From Sclerotinia nivalis (Eukaryota; Ascomycota; Leotiomycetes; Helotiales; Sclerotiniaceae): a DNA stretch of 64,000 bases. How positions within the stretch are numbered: position 1 is the stretch's first letter; each line of letters begins with the position of its first letter. The notes under the pieces are model-generated. The model did no database searches, was not told the origin of the DNA, and saw only the letters and a list, made by a program, of their open reading frames with translations. The DNA lies in assembly GCA_029531795.1 (NCBI GenBank), contig JAPEIS010000016.1, positions 1,798,001 through 1,862,000 of the forward strand, given 5' to 3'. The position numbers were made by a program, and so were the translations under genes. Shown one piece after another: positions 49,030 to 59,607 of the stretch.

Positions 49030-51198
49030 CGCAGATCATATAAAGGCTTTTGACACTTTAAAAAGAATTTTCACAATAGCGCCGGTTTTGGTATACTTTG
49101 ATTACAGGCGGAAAACTGTTTTGGAAACCGACGCTTCCAATTGAGCTTCAGGAGAAGTTCTCTCGCAATATAATGATGATAATGTTTTGCATCCAATCGC
49201 TTACTTTTCATCTAAGTATATAGTAACGGAATGCAATTATGAGATCTACGATAAAGAATTACTTGTTATTATCAAGGCAATGGAAGAATAGTGTTCAGAG
49301 TTTTAAGGCTTACAAGAGGAGTTCGAGATTCTTATTGATTATAAGAACCTCGAATATTTTATGACTACAAAAGCTCTCAATCAATGGCAAATGTAATAGT
49401 CTGAATTTCTGTTTCAATATAATTTCTATATAATCTATCGATTAGAAAACAAAACTATTCGATTAGACGTATTAAGTAGAAAATATGAAGATCGATTGTA
49501 TCGCTTTGATCCAAACGATGAATGTTTAAAGAATCGAGAACACGTTGTTCTCCCTCAAGACTATTTTGACAACGACCTTTATAAGGATTTGATTGGGTAT
49601 ATCAATTTGGCATTAGTGGAGACAATAGTACCATTCCATGATCAATCAATTGATATTTTAATCGATGCAGTATATACTAGATCCGATATCGTAGATCAAT
49701 TTATCTTTATTCTTAACAATCCATCAATAACTAAATAGTCAAAAAAGCATTGTAAAACCCTTCGGATTGTTATACAAGATTGTTCGATCCAAAATAATAG
49801 AATTTACTATCGGGATAAGATTTGGGTTTTATTAGACGATGAACTCAAACTCCAAATTATCTATCGAACTCATTCTTCTAATCCTGTCGGCTATCCTGAT
49901 CGAACTAAAACGATCGATCTTGTTTCTCGTATATACTGATGGCTTAATATGTATTTGAAGATCGTATTCTACATGAAGGTCTGCGAACTTTGTATTTATA
50001 CCAAATCGTCCAAATCGACGTCTCCCGGATTTCTGAAACCGTTGTCTGTCCCTTTTCGTGTATAATCTGATATCTCAATCGATTATATTATATTATTCCC
50101 GAATTGTACTCGTTATAATTCTATTTATAAATATATCTTGGTGGTAGTTTGTAGGTTAACCAAAATAAGACATTTCATCGATATACGTATGCTAATAATA
50201 AAGAAACTAATCGATACTTTTATTAGTCGCGTCTATACACTTCATAGACTTTCGAATAATATCATTTCCGATCAGAGAATGCAGTTTGTATCAGATTTCT
50301 GGTTACAATTCTCGGAGTGATTGAGAGTTATCTTAAAATATTCTTCAGCTTTTCATCCTCAAACAGATGGTCAGATTAAGTATATTAATTCGATTCTGGA
50401 GCAGTATTTACGAGCTTTTGTTAACTATCATCAAAACGATTGATTGGATTGGCTACCTTTAGCCGAATTTGCATCTAATAATTTGATCTCTGAAACAATT
50501 GATTGTTCACCTTTCTTCACCAATTACAACTTTAATTCATACCTAGGCATTGAGTCTAGTAAACCTTGCTTATCGGATATGACTCTAGTACAAAAACGGG
50601 AATTTTTTAAAGGTAATAGGATTGTAGATCGTATGGAATGTATCTTAAAACAACTTCGTGTTCTTGTATAGCAAATAGTTGCTATTTATGAAGACTATAC
50701 TAACCGCTATCGTTCTGATTCATTTTGTTATACGACTGGCTAGAAAGTCTTTGTCAATACCAAGAATATAAAGACTTCGTGCAAAACAAAAAAGCTAAAT
50801 AATAAATAGGTCGGTTCTTACAAGATTATCAAAGTTTATTTTCGTGCTTGTCTTATTCAATTGTCTAAGAACATTAAAATCTTCCCTGTTTTCTATTATT
50901 CTTTTTTACTTTCAGTTTATACTAATCTTCACTTCCCGGTTCAAGCAATGATTAACGAATCAGAATCCCTAACTATACAGAACAGAATTTTGGAGTAGGA
51001 CAACAATGAGAATGAACCTATTCAGAAATAAATATTTGAAGGAATTCTAGATAATCACAATAAGGATGGTTATCATTATTTGATTAAATAAAGATATTAT
51101 ATACCAACTTGGCAATTAGTTAATGACTTAAAGGGTAATGAGAAGGTTCTTATCGAATATCATCGTTTTCATCCAAAGAAACTAGAACCACCAGCTTG
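49030..51198 (+). pseudogene. Gypsy RNase H, integrase and chromodomain, interrupted
   Basis: RNase H remnants read [21 protein letters not shown] and [17 protein letters not shown]. Integrase shows a damaged zinc-binding segment ending CELC (about 49980), a core with ISDQRMQFVSDFW (about 50265), [10 protein letters not shown] and ILEQYLRAF. The chromodomain reads EGILDNHNKDGYHYLIK and later IEYHRFHPKKLEPP (about 51040-51198). Chromodomains of this class direct insertion to H3K9-methylated chromatin. Many stop codons are present. Confidence 0.8.
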
Positions 51199-51493
51199 AA
51201 TCCTAAAACACCCCGACGCTACTATATAGCAACCAGAACCACAGAATTTGCAATCGGAGTCACACAACGCGATTGCTACACCCACTCTACGAAGATCCAC
51301 TCGCACCAAGATTGTTCGTTTCGCTTAAAGGTATATTACATGTTATAACAATAAGAGATATAACATTATTGAAGGATATCACATGTTTTTGTTCAGAGAT
51401 TTAATTGAGAAAAGAGATCTGTATTTTTTCTTTATTTTTCTTTATTTTTTAATGCCCATTTGGGATCAAATGGATTTCTTGAGGAGGGGATAC

Positions 51494-51656
51494 TATTACA
51501 GGTTCATCTCCCTTCATCTGTACATGATCATGTGTACCTTAAGCACACATACATACACTCACTTCTATATAGTCAGATCACCTCCTTGATCTTCTTCTCC
51601 TCCTCGTAGTACAACAATAGATCAAACCTACACATACCTTTTCCCTCACCGTGATA
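51494..51656 (+). repeat. 3' LTR of the gypsy element
   Basis: It is 163 bp, the same length as the 5' LTR. I count 11 differences, ten of them transitions, with nine having A or T in this copy where the 5' LTR has G or C. This is the direction expected from RIP. The first bases TA stand where the 5' copy has TG. Confidence 0.9.
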
Positions 51657-51661
51657 GAAGT
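51657..51661. repeat. Gypsy target-site duplication, right (GAAGT)
   Basis: This is the partner of 44754-44758. The bases after it continue the LINE sequence on the minus strand. Confidence 0.85.
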
Positions 51662-54565
51662 TGTGTTATTTGTATAGAGGATAGCAATCTGTATATTTTG
51701 AATTGTAGTTTCTGAGAATGGGATAGAACGAATAAAGATTATAAAGGAATCGAAAGGGATATCATCAATTTCAGTTGTATTAATCAATAAATTATTAATA
51801 AATAAATCTCTTTTAGCTTGGATTATTATAATAAAAAAATGATTTAAAGGATTTGCTAAAGAAAGAATTCGATATATTCCAATTGATTGATACCATTTTG
51901 TTATTTTAAAAACATCTTTTATTTCCTTAATTGAATTAAGCTTAGAAAACCAAAATTCCTTTTTTGTTTTCTTGATAACCTTTCGAAGATTCTGTTTGGA
52001 TTTTGGAGAATTATTCGTTCGGTTTTCCTGAACAGTTGTTCGGCAGATTTTATTCCATTATGGTTGATCTGTGTTTCAACCGAGTGATCTTTAAGCTGAT
52101 CCTGTATATGCTAGTTGTATTGATTGAATGATATTCAGAGTTAGGTTATCGAGATCAGAAATTGTAGATAAGGTTTGAAGATCTAGATTCGCTAGGTTTT
52201 CTGATAATAAATCTGAGAAGAGTTTTTCGTCAAGTGTATTAATTCGTAATCTTCGAATTGGATTCTGGAATCTTGAATTCCAATTCAAAATTGTCAGTAA
52301 GGATTTGTGATCAAAAGTTATATCAAGATAAGGAGCCAGTATTGTACTAGTTGTGTATGGTCTTGATAGGAATACAAGATCGAGAATCCTGTTTAGATTG
52401 TAAATAGCTTTACTGATTGTAGAAAGAAGATTGAAAGAATGATTATTTAATCAATTTGTAAAAAGCTTTGTAAGGCTTGAGTTTTTATAATAAAGAGAAT
52501 CCTATCTTGAATAATATAGATTCAAATCTTTTATAAGAAGTATAGAATTAAAAAAGGAAAAAGATAAATTAAATAAATCTTTTATTGTTTGACTTTTATC
52601 TTGATTGCTTTTGAGAGTATTATATATATTGATGATTGTAAAGGTAAAACTAGTAATAGATTGAAGATATAAAAATAATAAATCTCGAAAAGAGATAGGT
52701 TGAAGTTAGTTAGTTCGAATGTCTGTTTTTTTGTAAGTATAGATCATTATTTGAGGATGGGTTTCCCAATTGTCGAATGGAGTAAAAGTTTCGTAGATTA
52801 GATGGGATTTCGTAATTCGGTGTAAGATATTTGAGAATATATAAGGTTCTTGAATCAGAATTATATTAATATAAGAATCATTAATTAAAGAAAATACTAA
52901 TTTATAAAAATTAATATCTTTAATTATATTAGCTTATAAGATGATTAAGGGTTTTGAAATTGTTCTAAGATTATTCATTGAATAGAATCGAAAGAGAGAC
53001 AGATTTTAATATAATAAAACGATTAATATAATTAAAGGAAAATAAAGCTAGTAGAGATAGTATCGAAAAAGTTCGGATTGAAGTTGAAAGAACAATAGAT
53101 TCTTTTATTGATGAATCAACTTTTGAGACTTTAAAACACTTTGTATTGATATAAACTTTAATTCTAATTGCTTTTGATATTTTCTGGATAGCTTGCTTTT
53201 CTATTTTGGATTTGGGATTTTTAATTATAAAACGAAAAGAGCAATCAAGATTATTTGCTAAATAAGGTCCTCTACAATATAAACATTTTACTAAACAATT
53301 ATGAATTGTATTACATCTAATAGAATAATTCTTTTTAGTATAATTGATTGTACTACAGATTCGGCATCTTTTCGGACAAGAGTAAGTTCGAGTATTGTGC
53401 TATTGAAAGTATCGAATGCATTGGATTGTTTTGGGTTTGAAAACGATTCGAGAAGTGTTAATTGTAGTTCCTAGAATTCGAAGGTTCTTGAGGAAGGTTG
53501 TATATTACGAAACTGAAAAGCTCAAAAACCAGATAGAATTATACAATCCGGATTCTTTGCTTTGTATAAATTCGATTGCTTGAATCATTTGTTATCCTGT
53601 ATTATCACTGATAATATCGAATATGGTCTTCGATTCGATTAGAATGATGATCAATTGTTGTAAATCTTTTAGGATTGTAATAATTCGTAGAATGTAATTC
53701 AATTGATAGATAATCCATAATTGTTATCGTTCGATTTTATAGGTTTCAAATACTTTTTCGATTATATTTGAAAGGTTTTCCAAAACTGTTAAATCCTCTA
53801 GAGAATTTGTATATAATGCAAATCCAGTATTTATTGATTGAACTTCTTTCAAAAGTTTCGTATTATTTTCTAATTGTTCTTTCAATGTATTAAGAATAAC
53901 AAAAAAGCTAGTTTTTCGGATTGGATAATCGAATTCGATATGAATAAAGAGGTAAATATCGGTTTTGTTCGAGGTTTTGGATTGAGCTTTGAATTGATCT
54001 TCAGTTTTTGAAGTTATAGATTGTATAATTGGTAAAGGAATTGTAGCTTTCTGAGTATAAATAGAATCCTTGAGATATTGAATTATAAGGGTTTTTGCTT
54101 TTTGTTGAATAGGTTTGGGATCTAATTGAACAAAAAGAACAACAGAAAACTTGTTAATTCAAAAAGAATGAAATCCATTGATATATATATCGAAATGTTT
54201 ATTTGCAACAAAAAAGATATCGATACAAAGTACAATTAGAGGTTTACGAAATCGGATAGAGAAAACTCGAATTGCTTCGGTATTCAAGTATTCGTCCTAC
54301 AATAAAACAATGAAATTGAAGATCTATTAACCTTTGCTTGCTCTATTAATAACAGCATTAATTGTATTAACCAAAAACTAAAAGAAAGAAAGGATCAGGG
54401 AAGCAAAAAATATGATAACGGAAACGCATCCGTACAGCGCCTGCCGGGACTGAAAAGATTCGTTTTTAAATCCTATAGATAATAAGAACGATCGATTGAT
54501 CAATAAAACACAATAATAAACGCGTTTTTCGAAAAATTCAATTCTTCCAACTAGTTGTGTGTGTG

Positions 54566-54578
54566 TCTTTCTGGCTGC
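54566..54578. repeat. Target-site duplication of the LINE, right copy
   Basis: TCTTTCTGGCTGC is identical to 41210-41222. It marks the 5' end of the minus-strand LINE, which begins with CACACACACA on its own strand. Confidence 0.75.
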
Positions 54579-54929
54579 ACGCACGTCTATGTTTAAAATG
54601 ATGATATCCAATCACGTGATCAAAGATCTCTCCCGGTTATCATGGGTGTTATTTATGCATACGTTCAGGAAGATCTTTCTTCCTTACTTTCGTTACTGTA
54701 GTTCTCTTGGAATCCTAAATTTCTACTCGAGTATATGAAGCGCATGATATCTTAACTTATCTCTCCTCCCTCATCTCTTACCCTCTCTCCAACGTCACCA
54801 CGTGCCTCCCTCCATCGCTTCTCGCTAAAACCAGGTGTGCACCTAACAGTCCCAAACCCGCAAACCAACCAACAAACACCTTCAAGCCACAAGGGGTAGC
54901 CGCGCAATCGTCCTCCACTTTATCAACTT

Positions 54930-55009
54930 TATCCACTTATATTCGCTATATCCACTTATATTCGCTATATCCGCTATATCCACTTCCATCCACTTCCATC
55001 CACTTTTTT
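54930..55009 (+). repeat. 19-bp minisatellite TATCCACTTATATTCGCTA and derived units
   Basis: Two perfect 19-bp units (54930-54967) are followed by a shortened TATCCGCTA unit and by TTCCATCCAC-type decamers. It is simple tandem expansion with no coding sense. Confidence 0.75.
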
Positions 55010-55168
55010 CACACTATTCCTTTCTGGATATTCAAAGCGTTTTTTTTGCCAAGGGGAAACGCGTACACTTACGAAGTGAAGTGCTTAGTGTGGGTTTTGA
55101 CGGAGGTTTTTGGGTTGGGGAAATATTTGGATTTGGATTTTGATTTAGGTGGGAATTGGAATTAGAGA

Positions 55169-55216
55169 TTGGGACTTGGGACTTGGGACTTGGGACTTGG
55201 GAGTTGGGAGTTGGGA
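55169..55216 (+). repeat. 7-bp CTTGGGA/GTTGGGA minisatellite, G-quadruplex-capable
   Basis: About four TTGGGAC units followed by two TTGGGAG units give six evenly spaced GGG runs. The unit closely resembles the array at 18029-18079. Confidence 0.75.
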
Positions 55217-58148
55217 ATTTGGAATCGAGAATTTGTGACTTAGATGTTGTGATTTTAAGGGTGAGTTTGGTGATGAGTGAGGTCTAGATATTGAAGGTTT
55301 GATTTAGGGATTTGGGGGATTTTTGGATGCCGAGGGAATGGAGAGAAGATGGTGATGATGGGGGTGATGATGATGAGAAAGAAAAAGAAAATGAGTATTT
55401 CATTATTGGTAAGGGAAGGAAAGTATAGAAAGAGTTTACCTACTCTACTCCCCATCCACGTGTATGGTGACAACTTGACATACGATTACCAATACGAATA
55501 GTCAGGACGTCGTCGTTCTCAAACGGTGATAAAACTTAGTTCTCAGCTAAGGATATCGATTGCGTGTGTCGAGACCAAGAGAAATGATCCTCTTTAAGGC
55601 TTGAGAAGCTTGAAAAATCATGGTATAGCTCGATGGCTTCATTTTTCCTCCTGTATTGGGATTATTGGAATGGAAATGTTGAGAACTAGATTGTAGGAGA
55701 GAAAACGTTGTAGGTGGTTCTGTTCATAGATAGGTAGATCTGTAGATCGTTCAGTATTAAGCATTTATTGTTTAATGCCAATTTTTGACACCTCGATTCC
55801 GAGATTTGAGAGACTGATAGATAGATAAGATGATCACGGATTTTTCGATGTCCGGTAGGGCACGAAGGATTACGCAAGACGGTTTGATGTATCTTCGAGG
55901 GCATTTCGTGAGGCTCAAACTTGAAGGGGTGTAGTTCTTGTTTCGTATGTGATCTGCGCCGCTTGGCGACGAACCCTTTTTCTAACACAGGTATTCGGAA
56001 TTTGGAATTTGGAATTGAATGTCAATTCATTCTGAAGGACGTTTAGTTTTGTTTTGTTTTTTTTAAGGACGGAAAACCCGGTGAAGTTTTTGATGTGGCT
56101 GTGCTTTGAACCGGTGGGTACAACGGGAATATTTGAGATCTAGAATTTTGATATTGCTTCGCTGTTGTTCACATTCCGTTAATATAAATCATCTGATGTT
56201 TATATGACCAGGTAGTTTCCTTGGAGCACAAAAAAGAAGCATAATACTCGAAAGATATTATGCCAAGATGAAATCGGGTGCGATCTATCATTCCATGCAT
56301 CGACTTTTCTCTTGTCATGAGGCAAAAAGATCTACTCTCATTGTCGCAATATGGTTCATAGCGTACATGAGGCAAGACACAATCGAACCCTTCAGATGAT
56401 TAAGAAGAATTCATTCCTACTTTCAAAATGATCATCAATAATAGTTAGTTGAATTGCTGAGAGTACTGATAAGGAGAAGGTGATGTACTCTGCACTCTGT
56501 GTACTAATTTCCAAGGCTTCTTTATCAAATGATTTAGATCTTACTTTTAACCAATCATTTGAAGTAGAAAGGCGATTTCAACATGACAATGAAAATGAAG
56601 TCGTCGTCAGCTCTTTTCCAAAGTCAGTCAAACACATGGCCCACGTCAACATCTGTAAAACTCCGATTAGTCTATTAGACACTAGATAGGAAAGTCCACG
56701 CATTACCTAGATATCGGTATCTACTCCGTACAGCTAAAAGAGTTCCAACGGATGAGTTTATTGATTCATAAAAACAAATACAAGGTAAATATCCTAAAAC
56801 AGTAATTGAGAACGACCTACTAGGGTAATTCGATTGATAAATCCTCACCTTGGCATGCTTGGCGATGGAAAAGATCGATTTGAATCAAACATCAAGCGAA
56901 TCTGGTTGAATGAATTTTGAACCACGCGTACAAATGTGGTTGCCACTAGATTCACGACTATTTGATAATTAAGAACTCAAATCAAAATGATCTTGAAAAC
57001 GGCTGTGTCGATGAAAATGTCTACGAGTGCTAGCCTAGTATTATAACGCAAGTCATGAGGATTAAGTGTATGAACAGTCAACTTTTTGACTATTTAACTT
57101 TTTAGCTTTTTGGTCCCTGGGAAAATCATGGAATTTACTTGGTTTGGCTAGTAAACTTACGCAGTAACATCTTGTTGTACAGGACTTGCGTATCCTTTGT
57201 ACAACCTATTCAATACCTACACCTACCTATCTACCCAATCTCCATAACAACTACCAGGTAATTAACTTGTTATACGAATCCTTGCAACCTATCATTGCAA
57301 GCCTTACTACTCTCCTCGACTCGACTCAACTACTCTATTCTTCTTTCAACTACACATTTGACGACACGACAACTACAATGATATTCGACATCTAATCATT
57401 TGTAATTCCTCCTCTTTACTTCATCTGGAACCCATCTTGAAGGTTGTTGATAGATTTTCATCAAGATCCATTTTCCCCCCTTCCCCTAGTTCAAAACATA
57501 CTGTACGGAGCACATGTGCACAATTACGAATCCCTAGCCTAAATTCATAAGCGAAAAGTGGCGATTGCATCCAAAAAGTGCCTACTGTACTAGGGAATTG
57601 AAGTGTGAAGTGGAGGGCTGTGCTCGAGGGACAAACAGTATCGAAGAAGAAGAGTAAGAGAGAGTGAAGGTGTGTGTATGTAAGAGTAAGAGAGAAGGAA
57701 TAATCGATTGGAATACAACTTCTTACAACTTTACAACTTTGCAACTTACTTCAATTTTACATTTCAATCATTTTCTTCAACAACAAATCCATCCTTCTTT
57801 CTTTTTGGGAAACGACTCGACAAAGTATTATTATACCAACCATTTCGGACGATATTATAGGATTCCTCTTTCAATTATAGGACAAGCCACGATTTGCACA
57901 AAGAGACAGCGAGAGGCAGAGAGTGTGTGAGTGTGAGCGTGAGTGTGACTGAGAGTGAGAGTGAGAAGTTGGTTGTGAAGGTTGAAATTGAAGGACGTCG
58001 CATTACGCATACGCATACACCCACCTACACCTACCTACCTACCTACCTTTTCCTTCAATACATACTCGACTTGACTTGACCCGACGACATTCAATATTTA
58101 ATTTTTTACCTTCAGCATAACAATAACCACCACCACCACAACAACGAA

Positions 58149-59607
58149 ATGGCTGATCGAAATGGATCAAATGCATCAAATGGAGAATATGATCATGCAT
58201 GGGCGAAAGATTTAAGACAACAATTCGAAGGTTTATTAAGGACGAAAAGATTAAATGAATTGGATAGATCAAGATCACGAAATCCATCACCATCACCATC
58301 ACCTAGAGAACGATCATCTTCATCAAATCTCCGAGCTTCATCTTCTTCACACAATCAACCACAACCTTCAAACTTTCGACCCACTTCTTCATCAAATAAT
58401 CAATCAAAACCTTCAACTCCTCCTTCATATTCTTCAATAAGAAGTTTACCAAAGATTCCATCTCCGCCAGCAGATGCTCAATCACAAAAGTTTCGAAATT
58501 TACTAATCTCCATCTCACAAACACCAACGAAATATGAAAATCCTGGATTATTGGATGAAGCTTTGCAACATTTACCATTAGATAGAATTTATGGAGAGGC
58601 AGAAGAAGAAAGTCAAATATTACAAGCTGAAGCTGAAAGTATGGGAGATGGAAGAAAACCAGAATGGGGTTATCAAGATTGTGTCATTCGAGCTTTACTG
58701 AGGTATGCCTTGATCCCAATCTCAATTCGACAACTTTCTCTAACATTTCATCAGATGGTTTAAACGTTCATTCTTCTCTTGGGTAAATAATCCGCCATGC
58801 CATGTATGCATGTCACCTACAGTTGCGCAAGGAATGACACCACCAACACCCGATGAATCAGCTTGTGGAGCGACAAAGGTAGAATTATACAGATGTTCAG
58901 CAGGAGATTGTGGTGCATATGAACGATTTCCTCGATATAGTGACGTTTGGCAATTATTACAAACCAGAAGAGGACGAGTGGGAGAATGGGCCAATTGTTT
59001 CAGTATGTTGTGTCGCGCGGTTGGAGGTCGTGTAAGATGGGTCTGGAATGTTGAAGATCATGTATGGACTGAAGTTTATTCGGATACGAAAAAGAGATGG
59101 ATTCATGTTGATGCATGTGAAGAAGCTTGGGATAATCCGAGGTTATATGCAGAGGGATGGGGTAAGAAGATGTCTTATTGTATTGCCTTTTCAATAGAAG
59201 GTGCGACCGATGTTACTCGAAGATATGTACGAAAACCCGATCATGCTCTCCCACGAAACCGATGTCCGGAAGACGTTATGTTATACATTCAAAACGAAAT
59301 TCGTGGTCTTCGAAGATCAAATATGAATAAGGATGAACGATTTCGATTGGAAAAGGAAGATGCGAGGGAAGATAAGGAATTGAGAGGTTATGTTGTAGCA
59401 TCAATTGCGCAATCCGTCGTATCGAATTTGAGACCGGATGGATCATCAAATCAACAAATAGCATCTCCACCTCCACGACAAGAAGATCAAAAATTACCTG
59501 CTGAACAACCTGGTAGACAAACTGGTGCACAGGAATGGGCTAATGCTAGAGGTGAAGCTGGAAGACGAAATCAACATCCAAGAGATCCTTCACAACATGG
59601 ACCTTGA
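58149..59607 (+). CDS. PNG1: PNG1, peptide:N-glycanase homologue lacking the catalytic Cys
   Basis: Two exons, 58149-58702 and 58755-59607, give 468 residues. The 52-nt intron restores [11 protein letters not shown], a conserved PNGase segment. After a disordered Ser/Pro-rich N-terminus comes the transglutaminase-like core: zinc cysteines at 200/203 (CHVC) and 232/237 (CSAGDC), then [27 protein letters not shown] with His287, and [12 protein letters not shown] with Asp304. In active enzymes such as yeast Png1 and human NGLY1 the motif is GRCGEW; here the nucleophile position (residue 260) is Val, while His and Asp are kept. The Neurospora orthologue is reported to lack activity yet to be needed for polar growth, so this copy is probably a non-enzymatic, cytosolic quality-control or growth factor. 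The C-terminus is hydrophilic and Gln-rich. Confidence 0.93.

Larger units (their letters stand above)
44759..51656 (+). mobile_element. RIP-degraded Ty3/gypsy chromovirus with Tf1-like self-primer
   Basis: This complete but inactive element of about 6.9 kb has LTRs at 44759-44921 and 51494-51656 and flanking duplications GAAGT (44754-44758 and 51657-51661). The internal order is gag (from ATG 45200) with a C-x2-C-x4-H-x4-C knuckle near 46240-46283 whose first Cys and one spacer codon are mutated, protease near 46720-46930 (active-site D-S/T-G now NNG), reverse transcriptase 48178-48840 (YFDD), RNase H about 49040-49400, integrase about 49840-50670 (CELC; ISDQRMQF) and a C-terminal chromodomain about 51035-51198. 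The order PR-RT-RH-IN plus chromodomain places it among fungal chromoviruses. Stops at Trp codons and Asp-to-Asn changes indicate RIP. A purine tract GAGGAGGGGA (51481-51490) precedes the 3' LTR. Confidence 0.9.
41223..54565 (-). mobile_element. RIP-degraded Tad-like non-LTR retrotransposon (LINE), split by a gypsy element
   Basis: Minus-strand translation shows a LINE in 5'-to-3' order. A Cys/His zinc-knuckle region of ORF1 lies near 53390-53270. The apurinic endonuclease is near 52700-52100 (LTILNWNSRFQNPIRRLR; the SDH motif reads FDH). Reverse transcriptase begins about 51800-51657 and continues at 44753-43700 (PKPNKSDYTNPRSYK, MDIKGAFD, LLQGFPISSILFILY). A Tad-type RNase H follows near 43200-43020 (TEVFDIEAIVTLKG). 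The frame is littered with stops at Trp positions, as expected from RIP. The 13-bp sequence TCTTTCTGGCTGC borders both ends (41210-41222 and 54566-54578), a target duplication of the size known for fungal LINEs. Both ends adjoin (CA)n on the element strand. The gypsy insert at 44759-51656 and the (AAAAT)n array are later additions. Confidence 0.85.
54579..58148. other. Intergenic region right of the transposon block
   Basis: No gene is supported. It contains a palindromic ATCACGTGAT (about 54612), the 19-bp minisatellite at 54930-55009 and the G-rich minisatellite at 55169-55216. Minus-strand frames at 55686-55988 and 56169-56375 show no domain. The last about 500 bases are the probable promoter and leader of PNG1, with GTGAGT/GAGTGT repeats (about 57920-57965) and CCTACCTA repeats (about 58020-58048). 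Confidence 0.45.

Noticed and set aside
55169..55216. TTGGGA repeats as an interstitial telomere
   Set aside because: The unit is seven bases (TTGGGAC/G), not TTAGGG, and genes continue on both sides.
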